Part shown: positions 26,180 through 36,694 of the stretch, piece by piece | How positions within the stretch are numbered: position 1 is the first letter of the stretch | Layout: the number at the start of each line of letters is the position of its first letter | Assembly (NCBI RefSeq): GCF_001426085.1 | Contig: NZ_LMRR01000007.1 | Span: 105,713 to 169,712 of the forward strand | Direction of reading: 5' to 3' | Origin: Rhodococcus sp. Leaf278 | GTDB lineage: Bacteria; Actinomycetota; Actinomycetes; Mycobacteriales; Mycobacteriaceae | Length of the DNA stretch: 64,000 nt | Made by a program: the position numbers and the translations under genes | The notes under the pieces: generated by a model | Databases searched by the model: none | What the model was told of the DNA's origin: nothing | What the model saw: the letters and a program-made list of their open reading frames with translations, nothing else

Positions 26180-26994
26180 GACGCCAGAAACTCCACGAGC
26201 GCGGCGTTGACCGCATCGGGTCGTTCGAGGTAGCCGAAGTGGCCGGTGTCGGCTATTTCGACATAGCGCGCACCGGGTATCGCGGCTGCGACGTCGCGGC
26301 ACTGCTGTACCGGAATCATGCGGTCATCGGCGAATCCGATCACCAGAGACTTCGCCCTGATTGCCCGGTACGCAGCCAATCGGTCTGTTCCGGAGCGCAT
26401 TTCGAGTCCGATCTGCGCCCGCATTCCCGCCGTCTTCCGGCCGCCCGAGTATTCGAGGACCGCCAGCCAATCACCGATCGCACTGTCGTCGGCCAGAGTC
26501 TTCGGTGAAAAGTTCTGCATCGCAGTCATTGCCGCGCGGTACGACGCGGGGAGTTCGACTCCGGCGTCGTGGAGGTCCTTCTCGCCCTTCGACATCTGCG
26601 CACGAAAGGTGGTGGTCTTGCCGAAGGTGGCCATCATCACCGCATGCGACACCAGATCCGGCCGGGCCAAAGCCAATTCCTGGGTGACGCGAGCTCCCAT
26701 CGAGGTACCCACGACGCGCGCGGGGCCACCACCGAGGTGCTCGATGAGCGCAGCCGTGTCGGCCACCAGGTCGTCGAGCATCATCCCGCCTGCGCACTCG
26801 GAAGACGGTGCAATGCCGCGATTGTCGAAGGTGACGACCCGGTATCCCTGCTTAACCAGGGTCGGAACCTGATGGGTTCGCCACACTCGCCCCGGACTAC
26901 CGGTACCCATCACCAGCACCACGAGCGGTCCGTCGCCGGCGATGTCGTAGTTCAGGTCGATTCCGTTGAGCTTCGCGAGCGGCATTCGGATCAT
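26176..26994 (-). CDS. Alpha/beta hydrolase
   Basis: The product has 272 residues. Canonical signs are the oxyanion region VLVMGTGSPGRVWRTH, the nucleophile elbow GTSMGARV, and the late His in ADTGHFGYLERPDAV. Start 26994 (MIRMPLAK) was chosen because it overlaps the upstream gene stop as ATGA; a Met three codons later is also possible. Its stop TAG lies in the same CTAG as the mutY stop on the other strand. The substrate is not predictable. Confidence 0.85.
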   Translation of the reverse strand: MIRMPLAKLNGIDLNYDIAGDGPLVVLVMGTGSPGRVWRTHQVPTLVKQGYRVVTFDNRGIAPSSECAGGMMLDDLVADTAALIEHLGGGPARVVGTSMGARVTQELALARPDLVSHAVMMATFGKTTTFRAQMSKGEKDLHDAGVELPASYRAAMTAMQNFSPKTLADDSAIGDWLAVLEYSGGRKTAGMRAQIGLEMRSGTDRLAAYRAIRAKSLVIGFADDRMIPVQQCRDVAAAIPGARYVEIADTGHFGYLERPDAVNAALVEFLAS

Positions 26995-27731
26995 CTTAGT
27001 GTGCGCAGGAACTCCTGGACCGCCGTGCGATATCGCTCGGGGGCCTCGTCGTGAATCAGGTGCGCGGCGTTCTCGATCCGCACATACGACGATTCGGGCT
27101 TGCGCGCGTGCATCTGCTTCATCTGCCCGGCCGGGGTGATGGTGTGCTCGCCCTCGATCAGCAACACCGGAGCGCTCACGGCATCCCACTCGTCCCAGAA
27201 ATGACGCGTACCCCATTCCTGCGAGATGGCCTCGAAGGTGTCGACGTCGCCGTGCAGTCGCCAGCCGTCGTCGTCGCGCTCGAAGGAGTCCAGAAAGTAT
27301 TGTCCCGCAACGTCTCCGAAGAATTCACGCACGGCACCCGCGTCGGGAAAGGGTTGCGGCCATGCCCGCATCATCGTGGCCCAATCGTCGGCGGTGCGGC
27401 CTCTGAAGTCGGGAGCGATGTCCTCGATCACGAGTGCGGTCACCAGGTCGGGACGCTGCGCTGCCGCACACCAGGCGTGCAGCGCGCCCATCGAATGGCC
27501 GATCAACACACTCGGGCCCAGCGACTCCAGATTCTCCAGAAGGTCCGCCACGAACGACTCGGTGGTGAGCTCGGGCGGTGCCGGACGGCGGTGCCCCGGT
27601 GCGTCGTAGGTGTGCACGTGCCCGAATTCGTGAAGCCATGGAACCTGTCGACGCCAGGTTGCTGCACTGCCCATCAACCCGTGCAACAGCAGGATCGAAC
27701 GTCCGGATCCACCCTCGTCGTAGAGCATCAC
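26991..27731 (-). CDS. Alpha/beta hydrolase (Rv3591c-like)
   Basis: The product has 246 residues. LLHGLMGSAATWRRQ gives the oxyanion part, GHSMGALHAWCAA the nucleophile elbow, and IENAAHLIHDEAPERY the His. DAPGHRRPAPP follows strand 4. It is translationally coupled to the second hydrolase downstream. It is divergent from mhuD across 33 bp, as Rv3591c is to Rv3592. A link to heme breakdown is only positional. Confidence 0.87.
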   Translation of the reverse strand: MMLYDEGGSGRSILLLHGLMGSAATWRRQVPWLHEFGHVHTYDAPGHRRPAPPELTTESFVADLLENLESLGPSVLIGHSMGALHAWCAAAQRPDLVTALVIEDIAPDFRGRTADDWATMMRAWPQPFPDAGAVREFFGDVAGQYFLDSFERDDDGWRLHGDVDTFEAISQEWGTRHFWDEWDAVSAPVLLIEGEHTITPAGQMKQMHARKPESSYVRIENAAHLIHDEAPERYRTAVQEFLRTLR

Positions 27732-27764
27732 CGCCGAGCATAACGGCGGCGTAGTCTCTCGAGA

Positions 27765-28076
27765 ATGGCCATTGTGAAGATCAACGCGATCGATGTACCG
27801 GAGGGCGCAGGCCCCGAGCTCGAGAAGCGCTTCGCTGCGCGCGCCGGAACGGTCGACGGCTCCCCCGGATTTCTCGGTTTCCAGTTACTCCGGCCGGTCA
27901 AGGGCGAGTCGCGCTACTTCGTCGTCACCCAGTGGGAAGACGAGGAGTCGTTCCAGGCTTGGTCGGGTGGGCCGTCGCGCCAGGCACACGCGGGTTCCGG
28001 TGAGAGCAAACCGGTGTCTTCGGGAGCATCACTGCTCGAGTTCGAGGTCGTCCTGGACGTGCCCGCCACCTCGTGA
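27765..28076 (+). CDS. mhuD: Heme-degrading monooxygenase MhuD
   Basis: The product has 103 residues, close to M. tuberculosis MhuD (Rv3592). The catalytic triad positions agree: Asn7 (VKIN), Trp66 (FQAW) and axial His75 (QAHAG). ELEKRFAARA, GFLGFQLLRPVKGE and ASLLEFEVVLDV are characteristic. The enzyme opens heme to mycobilin and releases iron without CO. It acts as a cytoplasmic dimer. No IdeR-type iron box was seen in the 33-bp divergent promoter gap. Confidence 0.9.
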   Translation: MAIVKINAIDVPEGAGPELEKRFAARAGTVDGSPGFLGFQLLRPVKGESRYFVVTQWEDEESFQAWSGGPSRQAHAGSGESKPVSSGASLLEFEVVLDVPATS

Positions 28077-28086
28077 GCAACGCTGC

Positions 28087-30399
28087 TCAGATGCGCGCGC
28101 GTGCGAGTTCCCACTCGAGTTTCGTCGGCGTCTCCGAATCCAGTTTCGCTACGGCATCGGCCAGGAACTCCGCGGACATCGGTCTACCCAGGAAGTAGCC
28201 CTGGGCACCGTCGCACCCCAGCAATCGAAGCGCGTCGAGAGTGCCCGCGTCCTCGACCCCCTCGGCCATCACTCGCACCCCGAGGCTTCGCGCGAGATCG
28301 ATGGTCGATCGCACGATCGACGCATCGGTGTCGTCGGTGTTCATGTTCGACACGAACGAGCGGTCGATCTTGAGCGTCTGCACCGGCAGACTCTGCAGAT
28401 ACGCCAACGAGCTGTAGCCGGTGCCGTAATCGTCGATAGCGAGGGTCACCCCCAGGCTGCGCAAGGATGCCAATGCGTTCACCGAACGCACCGGGTCGGT
28501 CATGGCGGTCGTCTCGGTGACCTCGAATTCCAGGGTGTGCGCAGGCACGGAGTACTTGGTCAGCGCAGCGGACACCTGTTCGGTGAGTGTTTCGTCGAGC
28601 AAATTTCGAACCGAAAGATTCACCGAGACAGACAGATTGATGCCACGTCGCCGTAATGCGCTGCACTGCGCCAATGCCTCGTCGAGCACCAGCGCGGTGA
28701 TTGCGGGCAGCATGCCGGTGCGCTCGGCGTCGGGTAGGAAGATCGACGGTCCGATCAACCCCTCACGCGGGTGTTGCCACCGCAGCAGAGCCTCTACGCG
28801 GTCGACGCTGCCCGATTCCAGATCCAGGCAGGGCTGGAAGAACACCCGCAGCTGGTGATCCCGAATCGCGGTGTCGAGCTCGCCCAGCAACCGCATCTGA
28901 TCGTGGCGGTCACGATCCATGTCGGGTTCGTATCGACCGACTCGGGTCTGCCCTGCCTTGGCCGCGGTCAGCGCCACATGGGCCTGCTGCATCATCGCCT
29001 CACCGTCGACAGGCATAGCCGACGGGCAGACCTCTCGGCGCGCACGTGCCGACGACTCGTCGATGGCCGCAATTCCGACTGTCGCGTCGAGGGCCACGTT
29101 GATGTCGTGGACGAACATCTTGCGACTGACGGCGAACTGCAGCTGTGCGGCGGTCTCGTTCGCGTCGATGAGGCCTGGGCGACGACACATCGCCACCACG
29201 AACTGATCGCCGCCGAGGCGTCCCACCAGATCGTCGGGTCGAACCGATGCGACGAGTCGATGGCCGATCTCACGCAGCACGCTGTCGCCCACGCTGTAAC
29301 CGAACGTCTCGTTGATCTGCGCGAAGCGGTCGATGTCGACCACCAGCGTGAAGACATCCGAATCACCGCGAGTGGCGAGCATCGAGTCCAATCGCTCGCG
29401 AAGTAGACGCCGACTGGCGAGTCCGGTCACCGCGTCCGTGCGTGCCACATCCTCGAGAATGGCAGCCTGCCGTCGCAGTGTCCGCACGAAACGCGCCATC
29501 CGGAACCCGACAAGAACGATGACCAACGCCGAGGACCCCACGATGACCCAACCCCATTGCCCGACGGGAACGCCGCGAGCCAGCTGCACGGTCATCACCA
29601 CCGGTGTCACGGCTACCGCAACCGAGAGAGTGGAAAACCGCCCCTTGCCGAACCGGAGCGGACCGGGCCGGGCGGCCCGCCTGACCGACTTCTGCTCGTC
29701 GTGCAAGGCGATGACGCCGAAGCAGACGTACGCGGCCAGCCACATCGCGTTGGGAAGCGTCGATCGATAGATCTCGATATCGATCGCGGCGGCGTAGGAC
29801 GCGCAGTCGGCGGCAACGAGTAGTACCACTCCCGCTGCTGCGGCCAGGAAGGGAACTGTGACCGACCGCGTGACGAGGTACAAACTGACGACGAGGGTCA
29901 ACAGGAACGCGTCGACGGTGAGGTACGCCGTTGCCGGCCACAGGGACACGGCCTCGGAGAACGACCGTGCCGAGCCGTCGGACACGACGAACACCCAGGT
30001 GACGAGACCGAACCCGACGGCGACGATCAAGCATTCGTACAGCTCTTCCAGCCCGAACACCAGGCCGTTCTCGTCGGCGGCCCGGGCGAACGCGACTGCG
30101 ATGATCGCGTAGCCCAGCAGGTAGAACGCGTCCGCGGCCGACAACGTCGGCATACGAGCACCGTCGACTTTCGTCACGGCTATCAGTGCGTCCCCGACGC
30201 CCCAACTGCCGACGCCGACGGCCAGGTACTTCCACGTTCGCTTGTCCGCACCCGGTTCGCGGACGTAGCGGTACACGAACGCCGCCACTGTGGCCGAGAC
30301 CACGATTGCGTAGATCGCATTCCGGGGTAATCCCTGCGGGGCAATTATGTAGGCCACCACTGCGATCGCACCGAGGCCCAGGAAGCGCGTCCACAACAT
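28087..30399 (-). CDS. Membrane-bound GGDEF-EAL protein
   Basis: The product has 770 residues from MLWTRFLGL; GGAAGGA stands about 12 nt upstream, and a longer Met at 30516 is less likely. About nine hydrophobic segments occupy residues 1-300 as an integral sensor. The GGDEF domain has LVVDIDRFAQINETFGY and the altered signature GGDQF near 396-400, where the second acidic residue is Gln. The EAL domain is intact, with EALLRW near 536 and DDYGTGYSSL. This suggests a c-di-GMP phosphodiesterase with a regulatory GGDEF. It is a paralogue of the gene at the left edge. Confidence 0.93.
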   Translation of the reverse strand: MLWTRFLGLGAIAVVAYIIAPQGLPRNAIYAIVVSATVAAFVYRYVREPGADKRTWKYLAVGVGSWGVGDALIAVTKVDGARMPTLSAADAFYLLGYAIIAVAFARAADENGLVFGLEELYECLIVAVGFGLVTWVFVVSDGSARSFSEAVSLWPATAYLTVDAFLLTLVVSLYLVTRSVTVPFLAAAAGVVLLVAADCASYAAAIDIEIYRSTLPNAMWLAAYVCFGVIALHDEQKSVRRAARPGPLRFGKGRFSTLSVAVAVTPVVMTVQLARGVPVGQWGWVIVGSSALVIVLVGFRMARFVRTLRRQAAILEDVARTDAVTGLASRRLLRERLDSMLATRGDSDVFTLVVDIDRFAQINETFGYSVGDSVLREIGHRLVASVRPDDLVGRLGGDQFVVAMCRRPGLIDANETAAQLQFAVSRKMFVHDINVALDATVGIAAIDESSARARREVCPSAMPVDGEAMMQQAHVALTAAKAGQTRVGRYEPDMDRDRHDQMRLLGELDTAIRDHQLRVFFQPCLDLESGSVDRVEALLRWQHPREGLIGPSIFLPDAERTGMLPAITALVLDEALAQCSALRRRGINLSVSVNLSVRNLLDETLTEQVSAALTKYSVPAHTLEFEVTETTAMTDPVRSVNALASLRSLGVTLAIDDYGTGYSSLAYLQSLPVQTLKIDRSFVSNMNTDDTDASIVRSTIDLARSLGVRVMAEGVEDAGTLDALRLLGCDGAQGYFLGRPMSAEFLADAVAKLDSETPTKLEWELARARI

Positions 30400-30572
30400 A
30401 GTGGGCCGATCCTTCCTAGGCCGGTCGGTGCGTACCCCGGACGTACGCGAAAGCCGATCGAACCCGACGTGTGACTTGAATTCGTCGCCGAACCATCCGT
30501 AGATGGGCCAAGTCACGAACTATTTCAAACTTGACGATCGTTCGCCAGTCTCACATCGGGCACCGCGTCTGT

Positions 30573-31010
30573 TCAGCCCTCCAAAGACGCATCCAAGGTG
30601 ATGTCAACGCCGGTCAGTGCCTTGCTGACGGGGCACGTTTCTTTGGCAGCCTGAGCGGCCTTCGCAAAGCCGTCTGCGTCGAGACCGTCGACCTCGCCCC
30701 GAACGGTCAGCTTGATACCCGTCAGTTTGAAACCGGGCTGGTCAGGACCGAGCGAGACTTCGGCGGTGACCTCGAGACTCTGCGGGGTGCCACCCGCCTC
30801 GGCGATCAAGGCCGACAGCTGCATCGCGTAGCAACTGGAATGAGCGGCTGCGATCAATTCCTCGGGGCTGGTGGTGCCGTCGGCGTTCTCGGCGGCGCGC
30901 TTGGGAAACGACACGTCGAAAGTCGCTGCGCCGGAACTGGACAGCTCGACCTGGCCGGAACCTTGCTCGAGGGTGCCGTTCCAAGCTGTGCGTGAGGTAC
31001 GAGTTGGCAT
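30573..31010 (-). CDS. osmC: OsmC-family peroxiredoxin
   Basis: The product has 145 residues. The two redox cysteines of the OsmC/Ohr family are present at about 60 (AAAHSSCYAMQLS) and 126 (AKETCPVSKAL). The N-terminal TSRTAWNGTLEQGSGQV and SPEELIAAAHSSC favour OsmC over Ohr. It reduces organic hydroperoxides in the cytoplasm. No OhrR-type regulator adjoins it. The lipase gene is divergent. Confidence 0.9.
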   Translation of the reverse strand: MPTRTSRTAWNGTLEQGSGQVELSSSGAATFDVSFPKRAAENADGTTSPEELIAAAHSSCYAMQLSALIAEAGGTPQSLEVTAEVSLGPDQPGFKLTGIKLTVRGEVDGLDADGFAKAAQAAKETCPVSKALTGVDITLDASLEG

Positions 31011-31121
31011 CGAACTTCGATCCTTTCGTTGTCGGCCCTGTGTAGGACCGATACTCAGGCTAACGTCGGCGGCACGGCCGGGCCATCGAGTGCGGGAATC
31101 TCGACACGAAGGATGTGACAG

Positions 31122-32303
31122 ATGAAGAAGCGGGTGTGCGCGCTGACGATCGCGTCGACTGCGATGGTGGCGATCGCAATGCCGTCGACGCCGGTCGCGG
31201 GCGCCGATTCATTGCGAGACTTCTACGACGCGCCGGTCCCGACCCTCGCCGCGGCGGCCCCCGGCGAGGTGATGAGGACAAAGCCGGTCACCTCACCCAA
31301 GGGATTCGGACTGGGCTTCGACATCGAACGTATTCTCTACCGATCCACCGACACTCGCGACGACCCCATGGTCGTGTCCGGGTACTCCATGACCCCCACC
31401 GCTCCGTGGCCCGGCCCCGGCCCACGGCCGGTCATCGCCTACGCGCCCGGCACCTCCGGTATGGCCGACCGCTGCGCCGGATCCGCAGTTCTCGGTACCG
31501 TCGGATCGTCCCCGGCCATCCTGCCGTTGCTGCTGGCCGGATACCGCGTCGTCGCGACCGATTACCAGGGACTGGGCACTCCGGGCGGACACACGTATCT
31601 GAACCGGCTCGCCTCTGGCCGAGCGCTGCTCGACGCGGCCAGAACCGCCGACGATGACGCCCCCGTGGTGTTGTTCGGTTACTCCGAAGGCGGATTCGCG
31701 GCGGGGGCCGCTGCCGAACTTGCTGCCACCTACGCCCCGGACCTCGATGTCGTCGGGGCGTATGTGGGCGCACCACCGGCAGATCCGACGCTCAACATCG
31801 AGAATCTGGACAACACGACTCTCGGTAGTGCCGTGCTCTTCGCCGTCGACGGCATGATCAACTCCTACCCGGAACGAGCGGAGAGCATCCGCAGCTTCTT
31901 CGACTCCGACGGCGTTGCCGCGCTCGATGCCGCGGAGGACTGGTGCACCACCGACCCCGCGGCCACCGAGACGGTGCACACCAGCGAACTCACCCGGGAC
32001 GGCCGACCACTGATCGAGCAGCTGAGCAACCCGGTTTTCGCCGAGGTGGCCGAAGAGAACACCGTCGGCCGCATCGCCCCCGCAATGCCGGTGTACCTGT
32101 CGCATGCAGTCGAGGACGACACCGTGCCCGTCGAGCAGAGTCGCACTCTGCTCGAGCGCTGGCAGGAACTGGGCGCCCAGGTCACCTACCGCGAGTACGA
32201 GTTTCCGGTCATCCCCTACAAGGGCGCGAACCATCTCCCGGGGGCTCTGGCCGCATACTCCGACATCCTGCCCTGGATCGCCGGCCTGGTTCGCTCGAGC
32301 TGA
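31122..32303 (+). CDS. Secreted triacylglycerol lipase family protein
   Basis: The product has 393 residues. A signal peptide (MKKRVCALTIASTAMVAIA, cut near GADS) is followed by an alpha/beta hydrolase of the actinobacterial secretory lipase family. Key parts are FYDAPVP, VIAYAPGTSGMADRCAGS, YRVVATDYQGLGTPGGHTYL, nucleophile GYSEGGFAAGAAAEL and late SHAVEDDTVPVEQSRTL with a His near GANHLPGALA. It probably acts on extracellular acylglycerols or wax esters. No specific chaperone is nearby. Confidence 0.87.
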   Translation: MKKRVCALTIASTAMVAIAMPSTPVAGADSLRDFYDAPVPTLAAAAPGEVMRTKPVTSPKGFGLGFDIERILYRSTDTRDDPMVVSGYSMTPTAPWPGPGPRPVIAYAPGTSGMADRCAGSAVLGTVGSSPAILPLLLAGYRVVATDYQGLGTPGGHTYLNRLASGRALLDAARTADDDAPVVLFGYSEGGFAAGAAAELAATYAPDLDVVGAYVGAPPADPTLNIENLDNTTLGSAVLFAVDGMINSYPERAESIRSFFDSDGVAALDAAEDWCTTDPAATETVHTSELTRDGRPLIEQLSNPVFAEVAEENTVGRIAPAMPVYLSHAVEDDTVPVEQSRTLLERWQELGAQVTYREYEFPVIPYKGANHLPGALAAYSDILPWIAGLVRSS

Positions 32304-32368
32304 TCTCGGGTAGGAAATCAGGGTGTTCACCGAGGCGTCGACCTCGGTGAGGTTGGTTCACTCCATCC

Positions 32369-33694
32369 ATGCGAATCGTGCACGCCCTCCTGACCATCGC
32401 AGCAGTTCTGACCGCCACCCCGACCATCCCCGACGACGGCAGCGCGTCGGACATCGCGGTGATCGCCGAGGATCTGGGCCTGCCTGGAGTGGCCTTCCGA
32501 GTCGTCTCCGAACGCGACGTGATCGAGAACGTCGAATACGGGGTGGACGGGTACGGTGCCCCGATCGACGACGGCACGCCGTTCGTCTGGGGTTCGGTCT
32601 CGAAGTCGGTGACGGCAGCGACGGTGTACTCGCTCGCCTCGCAGCAGCGCCTCGACCTGCAGTCGACTGTCAATTCTGTTCTGCCGAATAGTAATTCGAT
32701 CCTCGCCGACCACGTCACCATCACCGACCTGATCCACCACACCAGCGGACTCCCCCACGACGTCGCCCCACTCGATGTGTGGGGACGCACCGACCGAGCA
32801 CTCGACGTCGTACCCACCCTCGACGTCACCTCCGCCGAGCGCGGCAGTTTCCGCTACTCCAGCCTGAATTACCTACGGTTGCAGGCCGTCGTCGAGAAGA
32901 TCACTGCCGAGCCGTTCGCGGACGTCGTCGCACGTGAAACCGGAGTGCACACCGTGGCTGCCGTCGCGCCCGGGCACGTTCCGTTCTTCGGGTCACCTCG
33001 ACGCATCGACACCGGGATCGATGCCGCCGGACTCGGTTACGGCTACCTCGGTGGTTCGATCGACGAACTCTCGCGCTACGCGGCGCGGCAACTGACCGAC
33101 CCGGCGTCGAACAGTCCCGACGCGGTGCCGACGGGATCCGGCACGGCCTACGGATACGGGTGGTACGTCGAAACGCTGACCGACGGCACCGAGATGCGAT
33201 GGCATTCGGGAGCGGTTCCCGGCTACTTCACGCACGTTGCACTGATACCCGAACGCCATCTGGCCGTGGTGTTCGCCGCCAACGGATACGGCGAACTGGA
33301 AGCCGAAAAACTGGCTTCGGCAGCCCGCTCACTGGTCCTCGCCCGAATCGGAATCGACGAACCCCGCAGCACCGGCCTCGGTATATATGCGGCTGCGCTG
33401 ATTGCGTCGAGCACACTCGCGGTGTTGCTGGCACTCTGCGCTTGCCGAATCCTGTTTCGCATCAAGACTCCCCCGAGCCGATGGGCACCCGCGCACATCC
33501 TGATGGCCGTCGTTGCCGGAGGACTGCTCTACTTCGCGTTGCCGATGGTCGCCGGGGTGCCGATGTCGACCCTGGCCCGCTGGGCTCCCGATATCTCGCT
33601 GCTGTTCTGGATCGTGCTCGCTGAACTTGTCCTCATCGCTGGGGCTCTCGCTGCCCGGGTCTGGATCAATGCGCCATTGTTGCAGTCTGACTGA
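32369..33694 (+). CDS. Serine hydrolase (beta-lactamase/PBP4* type) with C-terminal membrane helices
   Basis: The product has 441 residues with an N-terminal signal-like segment. The class C beta-lactamase fold shows SVSK at about 76-79, YSS in FRYSSLNYL where YxN is usual, and HSG near 279 (WHSGAVPGYF). Residues ~330-435 form about three or four transmembrane helices. The last codons (WINAPLLQSD) are read from an intergenic repeat unit, so the gene appears to have gained its C-terminus from it. It may be an esterase or peptidase rather than a lactamase. Confidence 0.85.
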   Translation: MRIVHALLTIAAVLTATPTIPDDGSASDIAVIAEDLGLPGVAFRVVSERDVIENVEYGVDGYGAPIDDGTPFVWGSVSKSVTAATVYSLASQQRLDLQSTVNSVLPNSNSILADHVTITDLIHHTSGLPHDVAPLDVWGRTDRALDVVPTLDVTSAERGSFRYSSLNYLRLQAVVEKITAEPFADVVARETGVHTVAAVAPGHVPFFGSPRRIDTGIDAAGLGYGYLGGSIDELSRYAARQLTDPASNSPDAVPTGSGTAYGYGWYVETLTDGTEMRWHSGAVPGYFTHVALIPERHLAVVFAANGYGELEAEKLASAARSLVLARIGIDEPRSTGLGIYAAALIASSTLAVLLALCACRILFRIKTPPSRWAPAHILMAVVAGGLLYFALPMVAGVPMSTLARWAPDISLLFWIVLAELVLIAGALAARVWINAPLLQSD

Positions 33695-33723
33695 CTGAAA
33701 GCCACATTGATCCACAACGGGGG
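33662..33723 (+). repeat. Palindromic intergenic repeat, copy D, overlapping a gene end
   Basis: Left arm GGATCAATGCGCCATTGTTG, centre CAGTCTGACTGACTG, right arm AAAGCCACATTGATCC, then ACAACGGGG. The arms pair over roughly 20 bp apart from a GTTG insertion. The first half encodes the C-terminal residues and stop of the serine hydrolase. It is followed by GGTCCATTGACGCG, which recurs in a similar form near 50253, and by a G/C-only stretch at 33769-33800. Confidence 0.75.
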
Positions 33724-33829
33724 TGGTCCATTGACGCGAACGCGAGGGGGTGTGCCGAAAGGGGCGGGCGCGCGGGCGCGCGGGCGGGCGGGGGCGGACG
33801 GCGAACGGGGCGGTAGGCGGAGATACGAC

Positions 33830-33861
33830 AACGGGCGACCCTCCGAAGAGGATCGCCCGTT
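33830..33861. terminator. Terminator hairpin downstream of clpC
   Basis: AACGGGCGACCCTC (33830-33843) and GAGGATCGCCCGTT (33848-33861) form a 14-bp stem with one mismatch and a CGAA loop. It lies 18 bp beyond the clpC stop on the minus strand. No U tract follows, typical of actinobacterial terminators. Confidence 0.7.
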
Positions 33862-33879
33862 ACTTGGAACTGGTGAAAC

Positions 33880-36420
<2,541 letters not shown>

Positions 36421-36634
36421 CGCTCTCCCTCACTTCTTGGTGGGTGGTAGCTCGCCCACCAGTTCTTCTAGCGCCGCAGTGTCCATACGCTGAGGTCGCT
36501 TGTGCATTTGAAGGTAAGACTGATTCTCACTGTAGTTGGCCGACGTGACGAACGCCGACCCTCCACCCCTGAAATGCTGCGCAACCGCCCGCGGATCCGG
36601 ACTGCTGTGCCTGCTTACTGTTCATAACGCAGGC

Positions 36635-36677
36635 ACTATGCAAAACGTTTCCCATTCGATGTCCGCTGCTGGCGAAC
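36635..36677 (-). promoter_or_regulatory. Candidate ClgR box and promoter of clpC
   Basis: GTCCGC-TGCTG-GCGAAC (36661-36677) is a near-palindrome with the CGC-N5-GCG core of the ClgR sites that control clp genes in Corynebacterium and Mycobacterium. On the minus strand CATAGT (36640-36635) could be the -10; the box would then be centred at about -41, the position for an activator touching sigma. The 274-bp gap (36421-36694) holds no gene, and the resulting leader would be about 200 nt. Confidence 0.5.
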
Positions 36678-36694
36678 AGCGCTTTACCTACCGA

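Noticed and set aside
27732..27764. Iron-regulator box upstream of mhuD
   Set aside because: The 33-bp gap contains no TTAGG-type inverted repeat.
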